A program made the position numbers and the translations under genes. This document shows positions 54,452 through 63,890 of a DNA stretch of 64,000 nucleotides, piece after piece (the first letter of the stretch is position 1; each line of letters begins with the position of its first letter). Origin of the DNA: Legionella cincinnatiensis (lineage in GTDB: Bacteria > Pseudomonadota > Gammaproteobacteria > Legionellales > Legionellaceae); contig NZ_UGNX01000001.1 in NCBI RefSeq assembly GCF_900452415.1, positions 434,001 to 498,000 of the forward strand, given 5' to 3'. The notes under the pieces were generated by a model. It saw only the letters and a program-made list of their open reading frames with translations. It did not search any database and was not told where the DNA came from.

Positions 54452-54484
54452 TATAAGATTCACTTAATTTTTATCAGTTATAAT
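54452..54484 (+). promoter_or_regulatory. PmrA-like box and -10 of the phospholipase-like gene
   Basis: TATAAGATT (54452-54460), CA, CTTAATTTT (54463-54471), seven bases and TATAAT (54479-54484). The second half-site is a good match, the first weak (6 of 9), but the 11-base repeat and seven-base spacing equal those of the other boxes. The predicted leader is short and lacks a Shine-Dalgarno sequence before the ATG. Confidence 0.45.
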
Positions 54485-54515
54485 CTTATTAATTTTCCCT
54501 CCATCATATTTTTAT

Positions 54516-56177
54516 ATGGAAACCAATGAGCATAAAGATGCGGGCGATAAGATACGCATTGAAACTTTAGAAAATCCTTATTTACAAGGCAGTAAAAGTT
54601 TAGCAACCGACAGCAGTAATAATTTGCGTCTTAGAATCATGCAAAAAATTGATGATGTTCCGGTTCCTCTTGACTTAGAATTAAGTGCAGGTGATGTAAT
54701 TGCTTTAGCCGGTGATTATTATACTAAGGCAGGATGGTGGTCACAATTAAGAGTTCCCACCAAAAGCGGAGATAGTACCGAAGAAAATGACCAATTGCTC
54801 AATGCGCCTGTTACTCCTGTTGAAACCCATGCGTTTCGACAAGCCTATGATGATTTGGCCTCGCCCTCTGTAACGCAACAGGCTATTCGTCGTATTTATG
54901 CGATTGACGAATCACGATTTATCCCAAGTCTGTTAAAGCAATTGCTCTATACATTTACTGTAAAAGATTATGGTGCAAAGTTATCGAGTAATGAAGATCA
55001 TTTTTCACCATGGTCGCTTCGTGGCTACATTGTTGGGCATTATTCTGCTTTACGCATGGCTGAGATTGCTTTTTACTGCCATAAAATGGCTCAAGGTGAA
55101 ATTGGCAAGGAAGAGGTACAAATCCCTAAACATATCCGTAATACCTTGAATAATGTATTGAAAAAAATTAAAAAAGATCCGAGTAAATATGCGTTTCGAG
55201 AAAAAAATGAGAAGGAAATACTCTCTGAATTAGGGCATCGTTACCATGCTTTAGCGGTTGCTCGCGATTTATTTGCCATGCATTTTTATTCTGACCATTT
55301 TGCCGGCGGTCATCTGAGCCGTTTGGGAACGATGAGAGAGCAACTGCCTCAGCAATTTGGGATATGGGGGAGTATTCTTGTCAATAATATGCATAATGAG
55401 GACAATGAAAAAGGGGTTATGGTTACTAATTCTTTCCAGCCACCCCATCCGGAAGCAGGCCACTTCCAGATGCTCAAGGATGATTGCAAAGCTTATGGTG
55501 ATGGAACTTACTTTAATCATGGAAATGATGAAAACAGTAACTTGTTAATCAATGGCATGGATAATTCCTTAGGAGATATTGCACGTTTAATGATAACGGG
55601 TGAAAGACGACGCTCATTTGATTATGGAGGAATAACTTTTTTGCCCGCAATTGATTACAGCAAGCGCCAAACTCAACCTTTATTCATTTTAGGACCTGAT
55701 CAGCAAATTTATTTTCGCTCCAATTTACATCATATTAAGATGTTATCACCTAGCGAGTATGAAAAAACAACTCAAGATCCGAGTCGTCATGGTTATAAAA
55801 AACTAACACCTTGGAACGCGTTTTTGTTGGTGCTTAAGCTTAGAATACTTGCTCCTTTTTATGCATCCAAAGTTGAGTCACTTACTCAAACAAGAAGCAA
55901 TGAAATTCAAGAGGATGAAAAATTTTGTGCCACTAAAATGTGCCATCAACTGACACTAAGAAAACAGCCAGATTTGGCTTCAATACTTATTTTTGAAGCT
56001 AATCCTTCTACCGAATCTTTAAATGTAGGTCAATGGCGCCAAAACTCCATGCCGACCAACTCTATTATTGGAGAGTATGGCCTATTAGCCCAAGGAAACA
56101 AAAAGCAATTCATTAAAAAGCCAAAGGAGATTTCTCACCCAATGGACTTGACTCCTACTTCCTTTTCGAAGCATTAA
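54516..56177 (+). CDS. Zinc-dependent phospholipase C-like protein, candidate effector
   Basis: A 553-residue protein with the layout of the Legionella/Pseudomonas fluorescens PLC family: GDVIALAGDYY near residue 60, DHFSPW (161-166), GHYSA (174-178), GHRYHALAVARDLFAMHFYSDHFAGGH, with His241, His244, His256, Asp260, His261 and His266 as likely zinc ligands, and NNMHNEDNE near 290-297. It lacks a signal peptide, as does the Dot/Icm-delivered member PlcC/CegC1. The C-terminus (about 470-553) is hydrophilic. RBS is weak; the ATG at 54516 is the first in frame. Phospholipase activity is inferred from the family. Confidence 0.6.
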   Translation: METNEHKDAGDKIRIETLENPYLQGSKSLATDSSNNLRLRIMQKIDDVPVPLDLELSAGDVIALAGDYYTKAGWWSQLRVPTKSGDSTEENDQLLNAPVTPVETHAFRQAYDDLASPSVTQQAIRRIYAIDESRFIPSLLKQLLYTFTVKDYGAKLSSNEDHFSPWSLRGYIVGHYSALRMAEIAFYCHKMAQGEIGKEEVQIPKHIRNTLNNVLKKIKKDPSKYAFREKNEKEILSELGHRYHALAVARDLFAMHFYSDHFAGGHLSRLGTMREQLPQQFGIWGSILVNNMHNEDNEKGVMVTNSFQPPHPEAGHFQMLKDDCKAYGDGTYFNHGNDENSNLLINGMDNSLGDIARLMITGERRRSFDYGGITFLPAIDYSKRQTQPLFILGPDQQIYFRSNLHHIKMLSPSEYEKTTQDPSRHGYKKLTPWNAFLLVLKLRILAPFYASKVESLTQTRSNEIQEDEKFCATKMCHQLTLRKQPDLASILIFEANPSTESLNVGQWRQNSMPTNSIIGEYGLLAQGNKKQFIKKPKEISHPMDLTPTSFSKH

Positions 56178-56260
56178 TCACTACTATAAAAATCCAGGGG
56201 TTCTATTATTTGATCTAAATGCAAGTTTGATTTTTTAAAAAAGAATAAGGATGCTTTATC

Positions 56261-57445
56261 ATGCATGATATCATTAAACCGGCGCTATTTAATGCTCAAT
56301 TAATCAGAAGCTTAGGATGTACTACCTATCAAGGAGCTGAAATAGGAGAATGTCTTGCTATAGCGAGTCAAATAGAACCTGGCAATAAAGAAAGCTGGTA
56401 TACTCATTGGATTACTTTTGCTGATAATAATTATAATCTTGCTGAAACGTATCGTAGCCAAGGACTTTATTTTGACGCGAAATTGGCTTTTTTACGGGCC
56501 TGTACTTATTACCGCACCGCATTTTTTTTCCTAGAAGATGAACCCACAGATCCTCGGATTGAACACGCACTACAATACAGTATTCAAGCGTTCCATCGGG
56601 CGCTTGAGTTTTTTGAAACCCCTGTAGAAAAAGTAGAAATTCCTTTTGCAAATAGTAAATTGCCTGGTTATCTTTATCTGCATGAATCTTTTTCGAATCA
56701 TCCTAGGCCTATCCTAATTGACACTGGAGGCGGAGATAGCACTAAAGAAGAGTGTTATGGCACCGCCGCTGAGGCATTAAAACGAGGCTTTCATTGCTTA
56801 ACTTTTGAAGGTCCGGGTCAAGGCAGTATGTTGCGTTTTAATAAAATACCTTTTATTCCTGATTGGGAGCACGTAATTCGTGCAGTTGTTGATTTTATTA
56901 TCGACCGCCCACAAATCGATCCTAATAAAATGTTCCTAATTGGCCGAAGCTTTGGGGGATATCTTGCTGCGCGAGCAGTAACTAAAGAAATGCGCATTGC
57001 AGCTTGCATTGTTGATCCAGGTATATTTGATGCGAGTGCTAATCTAGAAGCAAAATTTAATTCGTTTAGGACCCAATTCCCAGATTTAAAAAATGCTTCT
57101 TTAGAGCAAGCTTTAAGTCATCTTATGAAAACAGATGAAAATTTACGATTTATGTTAGAAAGCAGAAAGTGGCGATTTGGTGCTAAAACAATTGAGGAAA
57201 TGCTCCATAAAACGCGTGCTTACACGTTAAAAGGATTGGTCGAAAAGATTCAATGTCCCATGCTGGTTTGTGATAATACTTTAGAATACATTACCTTAGG
57301 CCAGGCAAAAAAACTATATGAGCAGCTACAGTGCAAAAAGCAATACATTCTTTTTGATGCTCAAGAAGGGACAGGAGGTCATTGTGAACCACTTGCCCCA
57401 AGATTATTTAGCGCAAAAATTTATGCTTGGCTCAGTGCCTTGTAA
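56261..57445 (+). CDS. Alpha/beta hydrolase family protein
   Basis: A 394-residue hydrolase. An N-terminal helical cap (about 1-125, with FxxAxxxYxxA-like helices resembling repeats) precedes the alpha/beta core. The nucleophile motif is GRSFGG (Ser near residue 229), a second acid lies in the CDNTLEYI region, and the catalytic His is in GGHCEP. The layout resembles the FrsA/2,6-dihydroxypseudooxynicotine-hydrolase branch. No signal peptide. It lies 83 bases after the phospholipase-like gene with a good RBS (AAGGA) and may be independent. Confidence 0.7.
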   Translation: MHDIIKPALFNAQLIRSLGCTTYQGAEIGECLAIASQIEPGNKESWYTHWITFADNNYNLAETYRSQGLYFDAKLAFLRACTYYRTAFFFLEDEPTDPRIEHALQYSIQAFHRALEFFETPVEKVEIPFANSKLPGYLYLHESFSNHPRPILIDTGGGDSTKEECYGTAAEALKRGFHCLTFEGPGQGSMLRFNKIPFIPDWEHVIRAVVDFIIDRPQIDPNKMFLIGRSFGGYLAARAVTKEMRIAACIVDPGIFDASANLEAKFNSFRTQFPDLKNASLEQALSHLMKTDENLRFMLESRKWRFGAKTIEEMLHKTRAYTLKGLVEKIQCPMLVCDNTLEYITLGQAKKLYEQLQCKKQYILFDAQEGTGGHCEPLAPRLFSAKIYAWLSAL

Positions 57446-57511
57446 ATTATATTCAGCTGCTAAAATGAACTGTATGAATTGATGCAAGTCGGCAAAATAT
57501 AGGATGGAAAT

Positions 57512-60076
57512 ATGGATTTGCAGTCGTTAATCACTTTGGACAAGCAAGCAGTACTCTCGAAATTAAATAGTTCTTTGGAGGGTTTAACTCATTTAGAAGC
57601 TCAAAAAAGGCAAGCATTATATGGATTTAATGAAATTGCCCAAAGTCCTTATCGTCTTCTGATTATGGAAGCCATTTCTCATTCAACTAATCCACTTGTT
57701 GCTATTTTGTTGATTGCAGCTGTGGTTTCGGCTTTTACTGGAAATGTTGTTAGTTCGATTATCATTATTATTATGGTTATAATGAGCATTGGTCTTGATT
57801 ATTTCCAAAGTCATCGTTCACTTGTTGCCATCAGAAAACTACAACGACATATTGCATCTACGGCAAATGTATTAAGAGATCAAAAATGGAATGAAATACC
57901 CTGTCGTGAATTAGTTCCAGGAGATATTATCCATCTTATCGCGGGTGATTTGATACCTGCGGATGCTTTATTGTTAAACGCTAAAGACTTACATATCCAA
58001 CAAGCTGCTCTTACTGGTGAATCTTTGCCTGTAGAAAAAGAGGTGATTTATGAAAACGCTACTCCCCCAAATATAGAGGATGCTCAAAATGCTGTTTTTT
58101 CCGGCTCTTCTGTGGTTAGTGGCGCAGCAACAGCGATTGTTGTAGCGAGCGGACAGAACACGCAATTTGGCAATATTATTAAAGTACTTGCTAAAGCGGC
58201 ACCCCATACTGAATTTGAAAAAGGCATTACCCGTTTTGGTTTGTTCATCATGAAAGTAGTGTTCTTTCTTGTGTTCTTTGTATTTGCTGTCAATATTTAT
58301 TTGAAACGCTCTTTACTTGAGTCCCTGTTATTTGCTGTTGCTTTAGCAGTTGGCCTTACACCTGAATTATTGCCGATGATTACTACCGTAACTCTTGCTG
58401 CAGGAGCTGTTCATATGGCAAGAAAGAACGTAATCGTCAAAAATTTGTCTGCGATACAGAATTTTGGAAGCATTGATATTCTTTGTAGCGATAAAACAGG
58501 TACTTTGACTCGTGGTGAAATGATTTTAGAGCAACATATAGATCCCTTAGGTAATAAATCAGAAAATATCATGTTGTGGGCGTATTTAAACAGTCTTTTT
58601 GGTACAGAAATTCCCAACCCATTTAATCGTGCTGTATTGAAAAAAGTTAATATTAATCCTTTAGATGCGGCAATCTTAAAACACGATCATCCTGATCTGC
58701 AGCCTTACCATAAAATCGATGAAATTCCTTTTGATTTTGAGCGTCGCCGCTCGAGCGTTGTTGTAGATAAAAGTGGAACACATATTCTGATTATTAAAGG
58801 TGCACCAGAATATGTAATCCGAGAGTGCACTCATTATAATATCGACGGTGAAATTCATCCAAGAGATGAAATATCGTACAAAAAAATCGAGACTACTTTT
58901 TTGTCTTTAAGTAAGCAGGGGTATCGAACTTTGGCCGTTGCTTATCGTGAAATAGAGCCCAAATCGTCTTATGATGTGCGCGATGAAAAAGAAATGGTTT
59001 TAGCAGGATTTCTTGCTTTTTTCGATCCAGCGCTTAAAGATATTCCCGAGGTTATAAAAAAATTATCTAAAGAAGGAGTAACGATAAAAATTTTAACGGG
59101 AGATAATGACTTGGTAACCCACCATGTTTGCCAACAAGTAGGGATTGATTCCAGTCGAATCCTGACAGGCGGACAATTAGAACATATTAGTGATATGGCA
59201 TTAGGCGAAATTGCAGAAAAAGCAAATGTGTTTGCGCGTATTTCTCCTATGCAAAAACAACGGATTATTAGTGTCCTTCGTGGACGTGGGCATGTAGTAG
59301 GTTATATTGGAGATGGAATTAATGATGTTCCTTCATTGCGTAGTGCGGATGTAGGCATCTCGGTTGCTGGTGCTGTGGATGTAGCACGCGAGGCGGCCGA
59401 TATTATTTTATTGAAGCGTCATTTAAGCGTATTGTTAAGCGGAATTCTTGAGGGGCGGAAGTCTTTTGGAAATGTGATGAAATATCTTATGATGGGAACC
59501 AGCTCAAATTTTGGTAATATGTTAAGCATGGCAGGGGCAATTCTTTTTTTGCCCTTTTTGCCGATGTTACCCACCCAAATTCTTTTAAATAATCTTCTTT
59601 ATGATATTTCTCAAATAGTGATTCCAACAGACAATGTAGATCCCAGTTTTGCACGTAAACCTAAACATTGGGATATAACAATTATTCGCAAGTTTATGTT
59701 TTACATAGGTCCTATAAGCTCTATTTTCGATTTTATAACTTTTTTTGTTATGCTTAAGCTTTTTGCTGCAACAGAGCCTTTATTTCAAACCGGTTGGTTT
59801 GTTGAGTCATTAGCGACTCAAACGTTGGTTGTGTTTGTGATTCGTACTGCCAAAAATCCCTGGAAAAGTAAACCTAGCACACCCTTAATCGTCATGGTGT
59901 TATTTATTGTTTTTTTTGCAGCGCTCTTACCTTTTACCCCAATTGCGATGTTTTTGGGGTTCGTTCCTTTACCGCCAACTTATTTTCTATTTCTTATTAC
60001 AGCTACGGTCACTTATTTGTTTTTAGTCGAATTCATTAAAAAGAGGTTAATGTGGAGATGGATTGCGACAAAGTGA
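57512..60076 (+). CDS. mgtA: Magnesium-translocating P-type ATPase (MgtA-like)
   Basis: An 854-residue P-type ATPase of the P3B class, importing Mg2+. The actuator motif TGES, the phosphorylation Asp327 in SDKTGTLT, the KGAPE nucleotide-binding region, TGDN and GDGINDVPSLR hinge are all present. The C-terminal six-helix unit includes NFGNMLSMAGA and LLNNLLYDISQ..IPTDNVD, typical of MgtA/MgtB. Only 66 bases separate it from the previous gene, so no long Mg2+-sensing leader is present. It ends 12 bases from the convergent acyltransferase gene. Confidence 0.92.
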   Translation: MDLQSLITLDKQAVLSKLNSSLEGLTHLEAQKRQALYGFNEIAQSPYRLLIMEAISHSTNPLVAILLIAAVVSAFTGNVVSSIIIIIMVIMSIGLDYFQSHRSLVAIRKLQRHIASTANVLRDQKWNEIPCRELVPGDIIHLIAGDLIPADALLLNAKDLHIQQAALTGESLPVEKEVIYENATPPNIEDAQNAVFSGSSVVSGAATAIVVASGQNTQFGNIIKVLAKAAPHTEFEKGITRFGLFIMKVVFFLVFFVFAVNIYLKRSLLESLLFAVALAVGLTPELLPMITTVTLAAGAVHMARKNVIVKNLSAIQNFGSIDILCSDKTGTLTRGEMILEQHIDPLGNKSENIMLWAYLNSLFGTEIPNPFNRAVLKKVNINPLDAAILKHDHPDLQPYHKIDEIPFDFERRRSSVVVDKSGTHILIIKGAPEYVIRECTHYNIDGEIHPRDEISYKKIETTFLSLSKQGYRTLAVAYREIEPKSSYDVRDEKEMVLAGFLAFFDPALKDIPEVIKKLSKEGVTIKILTGDNDLVTHHVCQQVGIDSSRILTGGQLEHISDMALGEIAEKANVFARISPMQKQRIISVLRGRGHVVGYIGDGINDVPSLRSADVGISVAGAVDVAREAADIILLKRHLSVLLSGILEGRKSFGNVMKYLMMGTSSNFGNMLSMAGAILFLPFLPMLPTQILLNNLLYDISQIVIPTDNVDPSFARKPKHWDITIIRKFMFYIGPISSIFDFITFFVMLKLFAATEPLFQTGWFVESLATQTLVVFVIRTAKNPWKSKPSTPLIVMVLFIVFFAALLPFTPIAMFLGFVPLPPTYFLFLITATVTYLFLVEFIKKRLMWRWIATK

Positions 60077-60088
60077 AATAATAATCTA

Positions 60089-62059
60089 TTATCCCAATGG
60101 ATTAGAAAATTGTTGCAAATAAAGTGCACCAAATTGATATGAAGCATAATCCGTTATATGTCCTACGTCACGATAAACAGGAACTCCGTTGATATCTGCT
60201 TTACATATGCCTTTTATACATTGTACTTTTTTAGGATCAAAAATGATTAACTGTGGGTATTTGCTTTTCATTTTATGAAACAATTGACTAATCCTTTGAT
60301 CCGTTTCAAGTAAATTAAAATTACACTCAGCAGAATTATAAGGTTTTCTTAACTTTATATGCTTAAAGAAACAGTCATGAAAGTTCTCTTGCATCCGTGC
60401 TGTTGCTTTAATTAATACGGGTTTTGCTCCAGAGCTTATAATTGTTGCAAGTGCTTTATCTAATGCGTTTTCTAATCGTTTTTGGCCTAATCCTAATGAA
60501 CGTTTATCTCCTAATTGATTGATTACACTTGCTGATAAATAGTTTTCCCATAGTTGCCCAATAATCACATAATCATAATGATTGTTTTGAATCATTTGAT
60601 AATATTTTTGCGTGAGCTCATAACAAGATTGGTATGTTTGATTTTTAAAATGCCACCAGTCATAAAGATAAATTCCGGGCAAAGTGATGCATGATGATAT
60701 TCCTTGCATCAATATGGTAACGTTAGCATCTTTTCCAAGCACATCCATAAACCCCCAATAATGATTGGAAAATGAATCCCCAATCATTAATGCTTTTTTA
60801 CTATCGCTTTTTTTAGAACCAACGAGACATTGCAAATTGATTTCTTGTTGCTTATCACTGATACACGTAGGTCGTAACTTACTTGCGTATTGTTCTAGTT
60901 GTTGATAAATAGACGCTAATTCGCCATCAAAGCGTTTGGGGAAGCCATTATTGGCGTTGACAAAATAAGCGGTAAGATGGATGACCAAGATTGGAATAAA
61001 TACCAAGAGCACTACAGTATAGCGGAATGGAGTATGCCTTAAATGTCGCGCTGGTTTTTCAATATATTTCCAAGAAAGATAAGCGAATACAAAAGTAAGG
61101 GTATAGGCAAAAAGTTGAATGGAGAGGGTTTCTACAATCCCTTGATATCTTAAGAGTGAAAAAATAACCCAATGCCAAATGTATAGAGAATAAGATAATA
61201 ATCCTATAAAGACCACAGGCTTAGTGGAAAGTAATTGGCTCAAGAGGCACTCGGGGAAAAATCTACCTAAAGTAATAAGTACTCCTGTTGCGAGACAAAC
61301 CGCAAGTGCATGTTCGTCAGGATATCCTGTTAAAACTGGATTAAGATTTGCAATATAAAATAGGGAGAATAAGGCAATGCTTCCAATGAGATTTAAGAAA
61401 TATTGATTCAATGTAAGAGCAATTGCAGGAATCAACGCAATGCACGCACCAATTAAAAATTCATAGATTCTACTTAACAATAAATAATAGGTATGCGCAG
61501 GTAAAGTTTTAGCATTATGTAATGAATAGAGAAAAGCAATTAAAGTAAGAATGCATACGGAAACAGGCAAATATTTTTTAGGTATAAAACGAGATAAACC
61601 ATAAATAAGGCAAGGCAGAAGTAGGTAACATTGCCATTCTATGGAAAGAGACCAGGTATGTAATAGCGGAAGTTGATGGGTGTCCGGTGAAAAATAACCC
61701 GTTGTCGTTTTGTCAAAAAATAAATTAGATAAAAATAAAGAGGTTTTGCGCGCGCTTTTGCTGTACTGTATTAAATCACCAGGTAAAAAGAATAATACAG
61801 CTAATGCAGTTGTCAAAAAGAGTAAACAAACAAATACAGGTTGTAAGCGCCATAACCTACGATTATAAAAATCTAAAAAGGAAAAAGAATGATTATTAAG
61901 TGACTCATGAATAATGCTGGTGATGAGAAAACCAGAAATAACGAAAAAGACATCAACACCTATAAATCCTGAAGGAAAAAAGTGGAGGCCGCCGTGATAA
62001 ATTAGAACCAGTATAATGGCAATGGCTCTTAGCCCATCAATATCGGGACGATAGGTCAT
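60089..62059 (-). CDS. Acyltransferase-3/SGNH O-acyltransferase
   Basis: A 656-residue membrane enzyme of the OafA/YrhL type. The N-terminal acyltransferase-3 domain (about 1-350, ten hydrophobic segments) begins with RPDIDGLRAIAI.L.LIYH, with His22 and the F..G..GVDVFFVISGFLI motif. The C-terminal SGNH domain (about 390-656) has GDSFSNHYWG as block I and D-x-x-HITDYAS near the end as the catalytic Asp-His pair. It probably O-acetylates a surface glycan such as LPS O-chain. It is divergent from thpR, 65 bases apart. Confidence 0.9.
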   Translation of the reverse strand: MTYRPDIDGLRAIAIILVLIYHGGLHFFPSGFIGVDVFFVISGFLITSIIHESLNNHSFSFLDFYNRRLWRLQPVFVCLLFLTTALAVLFFLPGDLIQYSKSARKTSLFLSNLFFDKTTTGYFSPDTHQLPLLHTWSLSIEWQCYLLLPCLIYGLSRFIPKKYLPVSVCILTLIAFLYSLHNAKTLPAHTYYLLLSRIYEFLIGACIALIPAIALTLNQYFLNLIGSIALFSLFYIANLNPVLTGYPDEHALAVCLATGVLITLGRFFPECLLSQLLSTKPVVFIGLLSYSLYIWHWVIFSLLRYQGIVETLSIQLFAYTLTFVFAYLSWKYIEKPARHLRHTPFRYTVVLLVFIPILVIHLTAYFVNANNGFPKRFDGELASIYQQLEQYASKLRPTCISDKQQEINLQCLVGSKKSDSKKALMIGDSFSNHYWGFMDVLGKDANVTILMQGISSCITLPGIYLYDWWHFKNQTYQSCYELTQKYYQMIQNNHYDYVIIGQLWENYLSASVINQLGDKRSLGLGQKRLENALDKALATIISSGAKPVLIKATARMQENFHDCFFKHIKLRKPYNSAECNFNLLETDQRISQLFHKMKSKYPQLIIFDPKKVQCIKGICKADINGVPVYRDVGHITDYASYQFGALYLQQFSNPLG

Positions 62060-62151
62060 TCATTCTCGAATAAAAAGGATAATGCTATCATTTTGGTTAC
62101 GCTTTATCTATATAATATAAATTAATGTGGGCTCGGGATAAGACTTTTTTA

Positions 62152-62730
62152 ATGGATAAAAAAAATACGATACGTGCTTTTTTCGCAATTGTACCGTCAA
62201 CGGAAATACGCCTTCATTTATTGAAGGTTTTGCACTCTTTAAAGCAAGAAATGCCTGAAGATTATATGCGTTGGGTCCATGTGGAAAACTTACATATAAC
62301 GTTGCATTTTATAGCCCAATTACAATCAAAAGACGTGGCCTTAGTGAGCAAGAGAGTATCCAATGCATTAAAACATATTCCTAGTTTCCAATTAAAATTA
62401 GGGCCGCTAGAATGGTTTCCTATGTTACGACATCCTAAAGTTCTTTCTTTGATTGTCGAGCCTCATGAGCTTTTATCTAAATTTGCAAGTATTATTACTC
62501 AATCATTTAGCTTTTTAAATTATCCTATTGCATCTCGACCTTTTCGTGGCCACATGACTCTAGCCAGGGTGCATCATTGTCCGCATAAGCAACAGCAGTT
62601 ATTAGCGCCAATTAAATTAGAGGATATCCCCCCAATGACTGTTGATAAGATTTATTTTATTGAAAGCAAACTAGGCCAAGAACAATCGACATACACCACG
62701 TTGACTCAGTTCCATTTACTGAAACACTAG
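62152..62730 (+). CDS. thpR: RNA 2',3'-cyclic phosphodiesterase
   Basis: A 192-residue 2H phosphoesterase of the LigT/ThpR family. Two HxT motifs are visible: H48-I-T50 in LHITLHF and HMTLARV near residue 137. The start is placed at ATG 62152, giving the family start RAFFAI; an ATG 27 bases upstream would lengthen it without a better RBS. It is known to hydrolyse 2',3'-cyclic phosphates in RNA, but a physiological role is unclear. Confidence 0.88.
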   Translation: MDKKNTIRAFFAIVPSTEIRLHLLKVLHSLKQEMPEDYMRWVHVENLHITLHFIAQLQSKDVALVSKRVSNALKHIPSFQLKLGPLEWFPMLRHPKVLSLIVEPHELLSKFASIITQSFSFLNYPIASRPFRGHMTLARVHHCPHKQQQLLAPIKLEDIPPMTVDKIYFIESKLGQEQSTYTTLTQFHLLKH

Positions 62731-62796
62731 AAAAAGCAATTAGGTTGTTGAGTATTCTTGATATGCTACTATTGGCTCTGGCTGTTTTACCTAGGC

Positions 62797-63306
62797 TTAT
62801 TCAAAAGATTGATAAATGCCCACCAGATCCGAGCTTTCAATAACGTGTCCAGTGATTGCATTCAATAAAGTATCTCGGCTAGCGTCATCCCCTAAGTTTA
62901 TTACGGTGTTTAATGCATATAATTTAAAATGATAACTATGAGCTCCAAGAGAGGGGCAGGGGCCACGATAACCAAATCCCCCCCAACTGTTTTTTGCAGT
63001 TGTAGCACCAGGAGGAATTGGGCTTCCAGCATCTAATTGGTGTATCGTTGGCGGAATATTAAATAAAATCCAATGAGTCCAAACTCCACCAGGAGCATCT
63101 GGATCATCAACGATTAATACCAATGATTTTGTCTTTGCAGGTATACCATGCCATGCTAAAGGAGGAGATTGGTCCACGCCTTTGCAGGTATATTGGGTAG
63201 GAATGATTGAATTCATTTGAAATGCTGAACTTTCAAGGGTCAAACCTCTAGCAAAACTTTCATAATGAATCATGCACAGTAATAAAAATAGGGAGTATTT
63301 TTTCAT
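62797..63306 (-). CDS. YbhB/YbcL family PEBP-like protein
   Basis: A 169-residue protein of the phosphatidylethanolamine-binding/Raf-kinase-inhibitor-like family. A signal peptide (about 1-19, ending SFA) indicates periplasmic location. Motifs include QYTCKGVDQSPPL, DPDAP, THWILFNIPP, GPCPSLGAHSYHF and LYALN. Family function in bacteria is not well defined. It lies between thpR and the HIT gene with its own RBS. Confidence 0.88.
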   Translation of the reverse strand: MKKYSLFLLLCMIHYESFARGLTLESSAFQMNSIIPTQYTCKGVDQSPPLAWHGIPAKTKSLVLIVDDPDAPGGVWTHWILFNIPPTIHQLDAGSPIPPGATTAKNSWGGFGYRGPCPSLGAHSYHFKLYALNTVINLGDDASRDTLLNAITGHVIESSDLVGIYQSFE

Positions 63307-63467
63307 TTTGTTGACTCCAATTTATTTTTAAAAATCTGATAATAAAGTGTAGCATTGAAATCATCTCTCCGTGTTATTTCACTTGGCTATTGGTTCCTAT
63401 AATAAGATGAATTAAAGTTGATTAAGTAGGTTTCTTCCTTAAAGTTCACGCAAAAGTAGGAGTATAA

Positions 63468-63890
63468 ATGGTTAAGGAATGTATTTTTGATTTAATTGTT
63501 GCAAAAAAAGAAAAAGCTTTTTTTGTTTTTGAAGACGAGAATTTTAGTGCATTCTTGGACTCTCGCCCTCTATTTCCCGGCCATACTTTATTAGTACCTA
63601 AAGTACATATTAAAACCCTTTATGAGTTACCTGATACTTTGGTAGAGTCCCTTTTTTTATTAACGCAAAGAATCGGTAAGGCTGTTGAAAAAGCAATGGA
63701 TGCTGCAGGAAGCTTTATTGCTATAAATAATACAATTAGCCAAAGTGTCCCTCATCTTCATGTTCATATTGTACCAAGAAACAAGCAAGATGGCTTAAAG
63801 GGTTTTTTTTGGCCTCGAACTCATTACGAGAACGAAGTACATATGCGTGAAGTACAAGAAAAAATAAGATATCAAATAGAAATGATTTAA
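63468..63890 (+). CDS. HIT family protein
   Basis: A 140-residue HIT hydrolase of the Hint/bis(5'-nucleosyl)-phosphate type. The catalytic histidine triad is H96-L-H98-V-H100-I in a HLHVHIVPR motif, with GHTLLVPKxH near residue 38. RBS AGTAGGAG lies upstream. Substrate preference cannot be read. The last 110 bases of the window contain no further gene. Confidence 0.9.
   Translation: MVKECIFDLIVAKKEKAFFVFEDENFSAFLDSRPLFPGHTLLVPKVHIKTLYELPDTLVESLFLLTQRIGKAVEKAMDAAGSFIAINNTISQSVPHLHVHIVPRNKQDGLKGFFWPRTHYENEVHMREVQEKIRYQIEMI

Noticed and set aside
57446..57511. A Mg2+ riboswitch ahead of mgtA
   Set aside because: The leader is only 66 bases and shows no structured element or leader peptide.
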